A DNA stretch of 64,000 nucleotides from Marinobacterium_E sp035458585 (GTDB lineage: Bacteria > Pseudomonadota > Gammaproteobacteria > Pseudomonadales > Balneatricaceae): contig DATHZN010000020.1 in NCBI GenBank assembly GCA_035458585.1, positions 9,382 through 73,381 on the forward strand, written 5' to 3'. The notes beneath the pieces are model-generated. The model did no database searches. It was not told the DNA's origin and saw only the letters and a list, made by a program, of their open reading frames with translations. The translations under genes were made by a program, and so were the position numbers. Every line of letters begins with the position of its first letter. The first letter of the stretch is position 1. Positions 16,340-25,854 of the stretch are shown piece after piece.

Positions 16340-18210
16340 CAGCTCTCTTTGGGGGTCTGCGGTACTTCCTGAGTGCCTTCAGCCTCAGAAGCTGCGAGGT
16401 ACTCTGTTGAGTGCTCCGATTCAGCCTCGACTTCAGGATCCTCAGCACTCGTTTGCGCAGCCTGAGTCGCATCCAGGGCCATCAAGTCAGCCTGATCCAT
16501 CTCATCTTCAGTCTGTTCCGGCTCAGTTGCCGCTACAGACTCTTCAATGGCGGGGTTTTGCGCAGCGGATAAGGGTTCTTTATCGGCTGAGGGCTCTTTA
16601 TTGGCTGAGGGCTCTATTTCAGCTGAGGGCTCTTCACCAGCTGAGGGCTCTACATTAGCTGAGGGCTCTATATCAGCTGATGGCTCTATGTCAGCTGAGG
16701 GCTCTTCAGCAGCTGCGAGGTCTTGATTATCAGAGGGTTGATCATCATTGACCTGCTTCTCGGCAGCCGGTACCTCCTCTGCGCTATCCTCCACCAATCG
16801 ATGACGATCGGTAACCGGTGTCACGTCAGCCAACAACTCAGGGTCTGGATGGATGCATTCGAGCTTCACACCGGTCTGCGATTCAATATCAGGAATCAGG
16901 AAGGAGTCATCTTCACAGGCGAAACAGATGGAAGTGCCCGTTGCACCAGCGCGGCCGGTTCGACCAATACGATGCACGTAGTCATCTGAATCCTCAGGCA
17001 ACTGGTAGTTCACAACGTGGCTGACGCCATCAATGTGAATACCGCGTCCTGCCACATCAGTTGCGACGAGTACCTGAATCTTGCCGCTACGGAAATTTTC
17101 CAATGTCTTCAGACGTTTATTTTGTGGAATCTCGCCCGACATCATCTCGGCTTTGACGCCATCTTTCTGCAGTCGGACCGCCAGATCGCGCGTCTGGTGG
17201 CGACGGTTACAGAAGACGATAGCCCGCTCAATACCATTCACACTCAGGTAGTTGCGCAGCAAGTTATACTTCTGATCGCTGGAGACCAGAAATACCTTCT
17301 GACTCACGTTATCTGTGGTCTTGTTATCAGACTCAATCTCCACCGTGACAGGGTCACGTGTCCATTGAGCGGCGAGACGCATAATCTCATCAGTGAAGGT
17401 TGCGCTGTAGAGCAAGGTTTGACGGTCACTGCCCTTGCGCGGAGTGGAGCGAATAATTGTGCGCACATCCGGGATGAAGCCCATGCTGAGCATACGATCC
17501 GCCTCATCCAAAACCAGAATCTCAACATTGTAGAGGTCGATCTCTCGGTTGCGCACGAAGTCGATCAGACGCCCTGGTGTCGCCACCAGAATATCAACAG
17601 GACCCTCGGCCAACGCTTTACGCTGCACGTCATAATCCATACCGCCGACCAGTGAAACCACACGCAGACCAGCATACTTCACCAACCCCTCTGCATCTGA
17701 TGCGATCTGCAACGCCAGCTCACGTGTCGGTGCAATAATCAGCGCACGTGGCTCAGAGAGATGGGGTTCGTCCTCCAGTTTGAAGTCGAGTAGATCGGTT
17801 ATCACGCCAATCAGGAAAGCAGCCGTCTTACCCGTGCCTGTCTGGGCCTTACCGATGATATCCATACCCTGAAGCGCTGGCTTGATCGTCGCAGCCTGAA
17901 TGGGGGTCGCATACTCGTAGCCGAGATCAGCGATGGCATGCATCAGTACATCGGGAAGGTTGAAGTCGTGGAAGCGTGCTTTTCCCTCGGCCTCAGCGAC
18001 TTGAAACTGATCGAGGCTCCATTGACCAGACTCGCGTGCGCCACGACGGTTGTTACCTTTCTGACCGCGCGGTCTGCGTGGGCCGCGTGAGCGGCGTTTG
18101 TTCCCCGAACCACTGTTCTCTTCAGAACCCTGGTGTACCGCTGCGTTGTCTTGTGCGCTGGTCTGTTCTGTACCGTTCTGCTCACTGCTCAAATGTTTAC
18201 TCTCTTTCAT
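16339..18210 (-). CDS. rhlB: DEAD-box RNA helicase RhlB
   Basis: 623 aa. After a basic, disordered N-terminus (~1-75, KRRSRGPRRPRG) comes the helicase core: Q-motif, AQTGTGKT (motif I), PTRELA, DEAD (VLDEADRM), SAT, and HRIGRTGRAG (VI). The core matches RhlB, an RNA-unwinding partner of RNase E in RNA decay. The C-terminal ~180 residues are acidic and low in complexity and include 6-residue EPSA-type tandem repeats (about residues 499-550), encoded by an 18-bp DNA repeat. Starts immediately after the dinG stop. Confidence 0.93.
   Translation of the reverse strand: MKESKHLSSEQNGTEQTSAQDNAAVHQGSEENSGSGNKRRSRGPRRPRGQKGNNRRGARESGQWSLDQFQVAEAEGKARFHDFNLPDVLMHAIADLGYEYATPIQAATIKPALQGMDIIGKAQTGTGKTAAFLIGVITDLLDFKLEDEPHLSEPRALIIAPTRELALQIASDAEGLVKYAGLRVVSLVGGMDYDVQRKALAEGPVDILVATPGRLIDFVRNREIDLYNVEILVLDEADRMLSMGFIPDVRTIIRSTPRKGSDRQTLLYSATFTDEIMRLAAQWTRDPVTVEIESDNKTTDNVSQKVFLVSSDQKYNLLRNYLSVNGIERAIVFCNRRHQTRDLAVRLQKDGVKAEMMSGEIPQNKRLKTLENFRSGKIQVLVATDVAGRGIHIDGVSHVVNYQLPEDSDDYVHRIGRTGRAGATGTSICFACEDDSFLIPDIESQTGVKLECIHPDPELLADVTPVTDRHRLVEDSAEEVPAAEKQVNDDQPSDNQDLAAAEEPSADIEPSADIEPSANVEPSAGEEPSAEIEPSANKEPSADKEPLSAAQNPAIEESVAATEPEQTEDEMDQADLMALDATQAAQTSAEDPEVEAESEHSTEYLAASEAEGTQEVPQTPKES
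16561..16713 (-). repeat. 18-bp tandem repeat inside rhlB
   Basis: About eight imperfect copies of an 18-bp unit, plus-strand core gctgagggctct plus six variable bases. In frame it encodes EPSA followed by two variable residues (DI, NV, GE, EI, NK, DK). Such coding repeats can change copy number by slippage. Confidence 0.85.
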
Positions 18211-20331
18211 CTATTTATGAATTACTCGCTGGAACGGTGGCAGTGCGTTTAGCAGTGCCTGCCCGTAACGACGAGTCACTACCCGTCTGTCCAGCAATAC
18301 CACGCGCCCGCTATCCGTCTCTGTACGCAACAGACGCCCCACCGCTTGGGTGAGTTTTACGGATGCCGCCGGCACGGAAATGTCCTGAAACGCGTTGCCA
18401 CCGCGCTCTTCTACCCACTCTGCCAGAGTCGCATCAACCGGATCATCCGGCACGCTGAAGGGCAACTTGCAGATAATAACATCTTTTAGGTAATCACCGG
18501 GTAGATCTACACCCTCAGCAAAGGAGGCCAGGCCAAAAAGGACACTGGGCTCTCCCCGGTCAACTCGTTCACGGTGAGTCTGTAGCATAGCCTGCTTGCT
18601 TAGATCGCCCTGGCAGATCACGCGCTGAAGCACTGCTTCATCTAGCGTCTCAACCACCCGATTCATCTGGCGCCAGGAGGTAAATAGCACCAAAGCCGCA
18701 CCCAAGTTGGGCAGCTCCGTTGCTAACCATTCGGCGACCTCCTCTGTATGTTCATCTGCTTTACCCGGGTCAGACCGCATCATCGGCACTTCCAATCGCG
18801 CGTTAGCGGCGTAGTCGAATGGACTCGCGAGGCGCATCCCCGGTGTATCTAATGGCAATCCCAGCTGGGTAAAAAGCGTCTCAAATGAACCGAGTGCAGT
18901 CAGCGTAGCAGAGGTGAGGACCGCAGCGTAGCAGTGGTCCCAGAGCAAGTCTTTGAGATGTTCTCGTGCCGAGACAGGCGCACTGTGAAGCTCCGTATCG
19001 ATGCCCATCTCGTTGTCATGTTTCACAATCCAGCGCGCGGTTGGTGGTGAGCCTGGCTCATCCCCATGTGCAAAGCTACGTGCCAGCCAACTCATACGCT
19101 GAATACGAGCCCAGTGACTACCCAGCACCGGCGTCCAACGCTCAGCAAAGGCTCGTTCCAGCTCAGACTGCTCACCCTCTAAAGCCTCTTTTACCTTGGA
19201 TAACAAGGATTCAGCCAAGGTGTCCAATCGGGTGAGAGCAACGCTCAACTGCAACGCGAGATCTCGAATATCTGCTGGCACTTCGCCGCGCTCGTAGCGG
19301 CGCCTGCGCTCATGCTCTGCGAGCAGCAACAACTCCTCATCGAGGCGTTGGTCGAGTGCCGCCAACGCGTGCTGCACCTCCTGCACAGGACGCTGCATAC
19401 GTTCAACGCTGTCTTTAATAACTAACGCGTTATTTGAATCATCGAGTAACTGTTTGAAAAGTTTGTCAAAGCCGCGCAGCTGCTTGTCGCTCGCCTTGGT
19501 GCGCATCGATAGCGCAAAGTGACCCGTCGCCTTTTCCCCAAGGTGGTGTGCTTCATCAAAGAGGTAGATCGAGTCACTCGGTTCCGGCAGTATGGCACCG
19601 CCACCCAGTGATAGGTCAGCCAACACCAGGTCGTGGTTGACCACTATCAAATCCGCCTGTTCCAGTTCACCGCGGGAGCGAAAAAAGGGGCAGGCATTGA
19701 AGTTTGCGCAGCGCCGGTTGGTGCACTGATGGTGATCCGAGGTGAGTGGCATCCAGGCCGCCTCATCGAGCTCAACACTTAGCTCGTCACGGTCACCACT
19801 CCAACGTCCACTTGCATACTCATCCATCAACCCTTTGTAGAGCTTGATATCGTCCGGCCCCAGTCTTAACGCAAGCTCATCCTCATACAGCGCCATCTGA
19901 TTGAGACCGTCTTGCTGTTCGAGTGAGGACTCCAATTTGCTTATACAGAGGTAGCGTCGGCGACCTTTCGCAATCTCGAACCGAAATTTAAGGTCTGTTT
20001 TCTCAGCCAGTTCTGGCAAATCTTTGTGGATCAACTGCTCCTGCAACGCTACCGTTGCTGTGGACACGATCAGACGTTTGCCGCGCGCCTGGGCGATCGG
20101 TAGCGCTGCCAATAGGTAAGCGATTGTCTTACCCGTACCCGTGCCCGCTTCAACCGCAATCACATGACTCTCGCCAACGCGGTTACCCGAATCATCTGTC
20201 ATCACCTCACCCAGTTGACGAGCGATTGAAGCGATCATCTGTTTTTGGGCGTAGCGCGAGCGCAGACCTTTGGCGTCAAGAAAACGGCTATAGGAGCCCT
20301 GAATAGTGGCTTTTAATTCCTGATCGAGCAC
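18211..20331 (-). CDS. dinG: ATP-dependent DNA helicase DinG
   Basis: 706 aa. Walker A GTGTGKT, DEAH box (LFDEAHHL) and C-terminal QAVGRLLRTETD of the XPD/DinG superfamily; four iron-sulfur cysteines are visible in RRYLCISK, QCTNRRCANFNACPFF. Resolves D-loops, R-loops and G-quadruplex structures in repair. GTG at 20331 is chosen because GAGGGG lies six bases upstream and the resulting start aligns with Pseudomonas DinG as I recall it; an ATG at 20361 has no ribosome site. First gene of a seven-gene leftward run to 12899. Confidence 0.94.
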   Translation of the reverse strand: MLDQELKATIQGSYSRFLDAKGLRSRYAQKQMIASIARQLGEVMTDDSGNRVGESHVIAVEAGTGTGKTIAYLLAALPIAQARGKRLIVSTATVALQEQLIHKDLPELAEKTDLKFRFEIAKGRRRYLCISKLESSLEQQDGLNQMALYEDELALRLGPDDIKLYKGLMDEYASGRWSGDRDELSVELDEAAWMPLTSDHHQCTNRRCANFNACPFFRSRGELEQADLIVVNHDLVLADLSLGGGAILPEPSDSIYLFDEAHHLGEKATGHFALSMRTKASDKQLRGFDKLFKQLLDDSNNALVIKDSVERMQRPVQEVQHALAALDQRLDEELLLLAEHERRRRYERGEVPADIRDLALQLSVALTRLDTLAESLLSKVKEALEGEQSELERAFAERWTPVLGSHWARIQRMSWLARSFAHGDEPGSPPTARWIVKHDNEMGIDTELHSAPVSAREHLKDLLWDHCYAAVLTSATLTALGSFETLFTQLGLPLDTPGMRLASPFDYAANARLEVPMMRSDPGKADEHTEEVAEWLATELPNLGAALVLFTSWRQMNRVVETLDEAVLQRVICQGDLSKQAMLQTHRERVDRGEPSVLFGLASFAEGVDLPGDYLKDVIICKLPFSVPDDPVDATLAEWVEERGGNAFQDISVPAASVKLTQAVGRLLRTETDSGRVVLLDRRVVTRRYGQALLNALPPFQRVIHK

Positions 20332-20510
20332 CCGGCCCCCCTCTAAATCTGGCCGCATCATAGCAAAGATACTGGATATTTATCTATGTAGAGTTGCGCT
20401 GAATACGCACGCGTAAGTGGGTAATCAAAACGATCAGCGATTCGGAGGCTTCCCAATAGCAGCTGCTAACCGGCTGACCAAAAAAGCCGTCTTAGCGCCA
20501 GCTGTCGCAA

Positions 20511-20927
20511 TCATCCATAGCCCGATGATGTGCCTTTCAAGGTCCGTTCGTCGAGGAGCTGCAATTCAGATAACAGCACATTGAGCTGGTCTGGAAAAAT
20601 GGGTTTGAGTAACACACGATCCGCACCCATCGCCTGAGCTGATCTCAGATAGAGCTCTTGTGAAGAGATCGCAACGATGGGGGGTTTGCTCTTGAGTGAC
20701 TGCAGGTCAAGGATAGTCTCTATACCCTCCTTCCCCTCCATAACAATATCGATAAACAGCAGATCAAAACGCTCTTGCTGCAGTCGATCAATAACATTTA
20801 ATCCGGAATCTAACTCTTCACAGCTACATCCGAAGGCGCCGAGCTGATGTGACAGGATTGAGCGAAACAGTGAGTCGTCATCAACAATCAGTGCACGCAG
20901 TGTGGCAAATCCGTCTCTATTGACCAC
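20511..20927 (-). CDS. Single-domain response regulator (receiver only)
   Basis: 138 aa, one REC domain: acidic VDDD near the start, phosphoacceptor aspartate in LLFIDIVM, AISS and lysine in VLLKP. No output domain. GTG start at 20927 with GGAGG six bases upstream; it overlaps the Hpt gene by 11 bp. Likely a phosphate shuttle or sink for the hybrid kinase/Hpt pair upstream (inference). Confidence 0.9.
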   Translation of the reverse strand: MVNRDGFATLRALIVDDDSLFRSILSHQLGAFGCSCEELDSGLNVIDRLQQERFDLLFIDIVMEGKEGIETILDLQSLKSKPPIVAISSQELYLRSAQAMGADRVLLKPIFPDQLNVLLSELQLLDERTLKGTSSGYG

Positions 20928-21318
20928 TCAAAACCTCCGGGCATCGATCAATACCAACAAGAGCCTCTCGTAGCAGAACCAGACAAGGTTGAGCCAGATG
21001 CGATTGAGCAGTGAGAAGCGACTCAGTTTCTCGAGCAGCAGTTGCCAATTGAGTAAACCCAAGATTGGCTAACTGTCCAGCAAATCTATGAACGAGTATC
21101 GCCTGCAGAGCGTTATCACCGGTGCATGAATCTAACTGCTCAAGCTGATCCAGTTTAATCTGCAAAAAATCACCAAAGATTCGCTGATAGAGCGCGGGAT
21201 ATGGGCCGTACATTCGGGTAATAAAGTCCCGATCCAGCTCTGTTTGGCTCGCTAGTTTAGCCATCAGCGCATCTGCTGAACCCGCTTGAGCTAAGGTTTG
21301 AGAGGCTTTTTTAGTCAT
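20917..21318 (-). CDS. Hpt-like phosphotransfer protein
   Basis: 133 aa, helical. The segment LVHRFAGQLANLGF matches the Hpt phosphoacceptor motif H-x-x-K-G-x-x-A-N-L-G apart from alanine in place of lysine; the histidine is kept. Lies between and overlaps a hybrid kinase (8 bp) and a single receiver (11 bp), which is the expected place for the intermediate of a His-Asp-His-Asp relay. Confidence 0.75.
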   Translation of the reverse strand: MTKKASQTLAQAGSADALMAKLASQTELDRDFITRMYGPYPALYQRIFGDFLQIKLDQLEQLDSCTGDNALQAILVHRFAGQLANLGFTQLATAARETESLLTAQSHLAQPCLVLLREALVGIDRCPEVLSGQ

Positions 21319-24007
21319 CGGAGAGATAGCGCCTCACAACCGCCAGTGCATCAGACACGTCCAGAGGCTTGGTCATATACTCATCAAAGCCAGCCGCTTT
21401 AGCTCGTTCAATATCCTCCTTCAAAGCGTTGGCAGAGAGCGCCAGAATAGGAATATCACTGGTCTCGCTCCGATCTCGTAGCACCTCCAATAACTCAAAT
21501 CCATCCATGCCCGGTAGATTGATATCCAGAATAATTACATCTGGAGACTCACTCTCTGCCAGGTCCAGGCCGGTGTAGGGGTCCTGAGCTATGAGTAATT
21601 CAATATCACCCTGCGGCTCCAATATATCGGCTAAGAGACGTTGATTAGCGGGATTATCCTCAACGTAGAGCAGCCTGTGCCGCTTACATTCGGTCAAAAC
21701 AGGACTCTCCTGCTGATCTATTTCGCCAGACTTTGTCTCGCGCGCCTCGGCTGGTACTTCATCTCTCTTTCTATTGGCCTGTTGCAACTCTCCTGCCTCT
21801 GTCTGCGCGCGTCTCAGGCTCACATAGAATTCAGTTCCCTCTCCCGCCGAACTGCGAACACCTATCTCCCCATCCATCTGTTTTACCAGTTCACGCGTCA
21901 ATGCAAGGCCAACCCCCGTACCTTCAATAAGGGAGTTTTCTGCCCCGGCACGGTTAAAAGGCTCGAATATCTTCTCGTAGTTCTCCTCGGCAATCCCGAT
22001 ACCACTATCTCTCACTTTGATCACGGCAATTGAGTTGTCAGTCACACAGCTAATCTCTACCCAGCCATTTACCCGGTTGTATTTGATCGCGTTTGACAGC
22101 AGGTTCATCATCACCTGTTTTAAACGCGTGTAGTCGGCCATTACCCTCATATTCTCAGCCTGACTGACCAGAAGAAGTTTGATACCCGCCGTCTGCGCGA
22201 TGGGGACCATTGCCTCAACAGACTCGGTTATGACCTGCTTCAACGGTATCGCTTCGAGCGACATTGTCAGTTTACCCGCCTCAATTTTAGCTAGGTCCAG
22301 CACCTCGTTTATTAGGCTCAGCAGATGTTTTCCACTGGCTAAGATCTGCTCCACCTGCGTCATCTGTCTCTCAGGCAGATTCAGATCGGGGTTATTAATT
22401 AGCAGTTGGGAGAAGCCGATTATTGAATTCAGTGGGGTACGTAACTCGTGACTCATTGACGAGAGGAATTCAGTTTTCGCCTGGTTCGCTTCCTCTAGCT
22501 TGCGACTGGTAGCCCGCATTGTTTCAAGCAGAACATCTCGCTCCTGTACATGCTGATACAGTCGGTTAAGTAAAGCGCAGGTAGACAGGAAGGGTTTAAG
22601 CCAAGAGACTAGCTCATCATTAATCTCTCGCTCTACCCCGGCTAGCGCCACCACGCCAAGCACCTCACCTCCCGTGCGTATGGGTAGGGCAACAAAATTC
22701 TGTAATCCGGGCCGGCCCGCTGGCAATGTTTTCCACTGATGCGGGGCCAAAGGCGCATCAATACTAACCACTTTTGCGTTGCTAACGAGCTGGCGAAGCA
22801 GTGTACTCGAGGCATCTAACTCCAACCTTCCTGCCACCTGAGCGGTATAGTGAATGATCTCCTCTTGCGACCAGTTTCGATCCCAGATTGCACTGAGCCT
22901 CAATGCCTTTGTGTTCGGCTCTGTTTGAGCTATGAAACCATAATCACTGGAGGTGAGCTCGAGCAGTGATTGCTGTAGAAAATACCAAAGGCCATTCTCG
23001 GATAAGAGCGCATTGAGGTTGGTCATCCCCTCGTGCAGCTTACTCAGCATCAGCTTTTCATCCGCCAGGCGCTGCTCTGCTTCTTTTATTTTACTCAGAT
23101 CGGTGATAATCCCAACGAACTCACTCTCAATGTTGGGACCGTAATCCACCTCGCTGACAGCGAGGTGGATGTGGACCTCTCTCCCGGTTCTGTCGATACC
23201 AACGACCTCTCTACCCGTTCCGATAACACGTGGCTCTGAATCCGAGTGAACGATATGAGGATCATAGTCATCAAGATACTGATCATGCTTCGCAGACAGT
23301 GAGGCTGGCATCAGGCAGTTGACCTTCTCTCCAACCAGTTCATCACTACTATATCCAAAGATTTTCGCTGCACGTGCGTTAATCGAGAGTATCTTACCTT
23401 GGCGATTGATACTGACCACACCAGAGGCTGGGTTAGATAACAGCAGCTGACCATGTGCTAACGCCCGACGCAGTTGAGCTTCACTGCTTTGATCCACGCC
23501 GAACTGCTCTAGCAGCCGGGTGATATGACGATTTCGAATCGCCTGCTCAGCCTCTCGGGCAAGGGCATAGAAGATCTCAATCTGTTTATGAGAGAAGGTA
23601 TTGGGTTTGGTGTCGAACATACAGAGCGTCCCGATCACCTCATCCCCATGGGGCGCGAGCGGCACACCTATATAGGCCCTCAGTGCCAAATCGCCGGCTA
23701 CAAAGGGACTTTGGGCATATTCGGACTCTCTTAAGTCACTAATTGCGCGACATTTAGCTGAGCTCACTACCTCATTACAGAATGATAACTCCCTGGGTAC
23801 TTGGTCTACCGTAATCCCCAAACTCGATTTGAACCAAGCGCGATCATCATCAACCAGAGTCACTGCTACCATCGGACATCCAAAAATCTCCTGAGCTAAC
23901 AGAGTTATATTGTCGAGGTTAGGGTCCGGTGCACTGTCGAGCAAACCAAGGGAGTGAAGATACTCAAGCCGCTTGGCTTCTGCTGCCTCTGGTGTATTAG
24001 CATTCAT
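21311..24007 (-). CDS. Hybrid sensor histidine kinase (GAF-PAS-GAF-HisKA-HATPase-REC)
   Basis: 898 aa, no membrane segment. GAF (~20-165), PAS (~195-310, GKILSINARAAKIFGYSSDEL), second GAF (~330-490), a short coiled coil, HisKA with SMSHELRTPLNS (~525), HATPase (DSGIGI, GTGVGLALTREL) and a C-terminal receiver (~775-893, VIILDINLPGMDG, MTKPL). The phosphoryl route would run kinase histidine, own receiver, Hpt protein, single receiver. ATG at 24007 with AGG nine bases upstream. Ligand of the sensor domains unknown. Confidence 0.93.
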   Translation of the reverse strand: MNANTPEAAEAKRLEYLHSLGLLDSAPDPNLDNITLLAQEIFGCPMVAVTLVDDDRAWFKSSLGITVDQVPRELSFCNEVVSSAKCRAISDLRESEYAQSPFVAGDLALRAYIGVPLAPHGDEVIGTLCMFDTKPNTFSHKQIEIFYALAREAEQAIRNRHITRLLEQFGVDQSSEAQLRRALAHGQLLLSNPASGVVSINRQGKILSINARAAKIFGYSSDELVGEKVNCLMPASLSAKHDQYLDDYDPHIVHSDSEPRVIGTGREVVGIDRTGREVHIHLAVSEVDYGPNIESEFVGIITDLSKIKEAEQRLADEKLMLSKLHEGMTNLNALLSENGLWYFLQQSLLELTSSDYGFIAQTEPNTKALRLSAIWDRNWSQEEIIHYTAQVAGRLELDASSTLLRQLVSNAKVVSIDAPLAPHQWKTLPAGRPGLQNFVALPIRTGGEVLGVVALAGVEREINDELVSWLKPFLSTCALLNRLYQHVQERDVLLETMRATSRKLEEANQAKTEFLSSMSHELRTPLNSIIGFSQLLINNPDLNLPERQMTQVEQILASGKHLLSLINEVLDLAKIEAGKLTMSLEAIPLKQVITESVEAMVPIAQTAGIKLLLVSQAENMRVMADYTRLKQVMMNLLSNAIKYNRVNGWVEISCVTDNSIAVIKVRDSGIGIAEENYEKIFEPFNRAGAENSLIEGTGVGLALTRELVKQMDGEIGVRSSAGEGTEFYVSLRRAQTEAGELQQANRKRDEVPAEARETKSGEIDQQESPVLTECKRHRLLYVEDNPANQRLLADILEPQGDIELLIAQDPYTGLDLAESESPDVIILDINLPGMDGFELLEVLRDRSETSDIPILALSANALKEDIERAKAAGFDEYMTKPLDVSDALAVVRRYLSDD

Positions 24008-24057
24008 ATTCGTTTGCCTGGCACGGTTTTAGATCAAAACATAGTGCTGCACACTGA

Positions 24058-25854
24058 TTAATTAACCCTTTTTCTGTACTCATCAGACTTTGCATTCAAC
24101 GCCAGATAGCGCCCTGTTGCGCTACTCAACAAGCGTTCGAATGTGTTCGCGTCTAATGGGCGTGAGATAAAATACCCCTGCCCATACTCACACCCTAACC
24201 TCTTCAGAGCATGGAGCTGCTCAGGGGTCTCTATCCCCTCGGCCACCAGTCGATAACCGAACACCTTGGCAATCGCCACAATTGTCTCTACCAACTGATG
24301 ATCCTTATGGTGTTGAAGCATTGACGATACAAAGCTTCGATCTATCTTCAATACATCAAGCGGGAGTCTTGAGAGATAGCTCAATGATGAAAAACCGGTA
24401 CCAAAATCATCAAGCGCCACCAGCACACCCGTTGCACGTAGGTACTCTATCTGAGTCACCGCCTCACTCAAATTATTCACCATCTCTGTCTCGGTAATCT
24501 CTACCTCAATCTGCGATGGACTAATCCGCGGGTACCGGCTCATCAACGCGTGGAACTCTGTCGGCAACGACCCTATTTTCAACTGCTGCGAAGAGAGGTT
24601 AACCGCCATGATAAATTTACTATCGACCAAGCCATTCTCGATCCACTTGTTGAGCTGACTAAGGGCAGTCTCAAATACCCAACTGCTGATCTCAGCAATC
24701 TGACCCGTGGACTCAGCAATGGTAATAAACTCGTCAGGGGAGATCGTCCCGAGCTCGGGATGCTCCCAGCGTGCCAGAGCTTCAACCCCAGAGATATAGT
24801 AATTAGAGGTACGACACTGTGGCTGGTACACAAGAGAGAACTCGCCGTTTACAAGCCCCTGGTGAATACTTAAGGAGATTGTATTTCGGCGCTGAATTTG
24901 TGCCTCTAGCTCATCATCGTAAAATCGAATCAACTGGCCGGCATGCTTCTCCGGGAGGGAGATCAGGGCCCGCCTAATTGACTCTTCACCAAGGTAGAGA
25001 TCAGCGTCAGCCCAAGTGCCACCAATACGGGCACTAATCGTATAGATTGAGCCGCCGACATTATGATCACCCGCAATAACACGGATGAGTCGCTCTGCCA
25101 TAGCACGCATCTGATCAGACCGGCCCTCTTCATCAATCACGACCAGACTGTAACCACCCCAATAACTGATGAAGAGGCCTGGATAATCGAAGGTCGAGCG
25201 CAACTTCTCGGCAACAGCAAACATCACTCGGTCTGCCTCGTTGTGGCCGCGTAACTTGGTGATCTCGAGCACTCCGTCGATCTCAACAAAATAGACTGCG
25301 ATACTGCGTCGCCGGCTTATCGTGGCAAGCAGGCGCAGGAGTGTCCCCCGACGGTTGGGAAGCCGCGTAACCGGATCCTCCATCGATAGTCGGCGGGCCT
25401 CTTCGTCATTCAGCGAATCCTCCTCAAGCGCACGCTCAAGTTCGTCAACTCGCTCCTCAAACAGCCTGCTGCGATGCTTCACCATCAACAAATTACGCAC
25501 CCGATGGGTGATCTCTCTCTGGTCAAAGGGTTTCGAGAGAAAATCCAACGCGCCATGAGCGAGCGCACGGTTTCGCAGGTCTGAATCTGACTCTGCCGTT
25601 AGCACCATAACAAAGGGCTCGTCCCCTGTGTGATCTTTGAAAAGTTGATCGAGCACTTGAAAGCCGTCGAGGTGGGGCATGCGCAGATCCAATAGGATTA
25701 GGTCAGGCTGACGTAACTGCACGAACTGTCTTACACCACGCGAGTCATTTAAAACATTGACGTCCAGATAACCCTCCTGACGCAGCAAAGCCTCAAGCAG
25801 TTCTGTATTTGCGATTTGATCGTCAACGATGAGTATCTTTGAGGCGAATGACAT
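24058..25854 (-). CDS. Response regulator REC-GGDEF-EAL (c-di-GMP turnover)
   Basis: 598 aa. Receiver ~1-125 (LLDLRMPHLDG phosphoacceptor, SKPF lysine), GGDEF-type domain ~150-315, EAL ~325-580. The GGDEF signature reads GGYSL, so cyclase activity is improbable. The EAL domain retains EALARW, DDFGTGFSSLSYL, KIDRSFV and VAEGIET and should be an active phosphodiesterase. AAGGAG ten bases before the ATG. It precedes the hybrid kinase by 50 bp and is its most likely output. Confidence 0.92.
   Translation of the reverse strand: MSFASKILIVDDQIANTELLEALLRQEGYLDVNVLNDSRGVRQFVQLRQPDLILLDLRMPHLDGFQVLDQLFKDHTGDEPFVMVLTAESDSDLRNRALAHGALDFLSKPFDQREITHRVRNLLMVKHRSRLFEERVDELERALEEDSLNDEEARRLSMEDPVTRLPNRRGTLLRLLATISRRRSIAVYFVEIDGVLEITKLRGHNEADRVMFAVAEKLRSTFDYPGLFISYWGGYSLVVIDEEGRSDQMRAMAERLIRVIAGDHNVGGSIYTISARIGGTWADADLYLGEESIRRALISLPEKHAGQLIRFYDDELEAQIQRRNTISLSIHQGLVNGEFSLVYQPQCRTSNYYISGVEALARWEHPELGTISPDEFITIAESTGQIAEISSWVFETALSQLNKWIENGLVDSKFIMAVNLSSQQLKIGSLPTEFHALMSRYPRISPSQIEVEITETEMVNNLSEAVTQIEYLRATGVLVALDDFGTGFSSLSYLSRLPLDVLKIDRSFVSSMLQHHKDHQLVETIVAIAKVFGYRLVAEGIETPEQLHALKRLGCEYGQGYFISRPLDANTFERLLSSATGRYLALNAKSDEYRKRVN

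Noticed and set aside
17017..17655. Antisense frame of 212 codons inside rhlB.
   Set aside because: Shadow of the conserved helicase core on the other strand.
20362..20400. SOS-box-like sequence before dinG (CTGG…CTAT).
   Set aside because: Only one half-site resembles CTGT-N8-ACAG; the other does not match, so SOS control of dinG is not supported.
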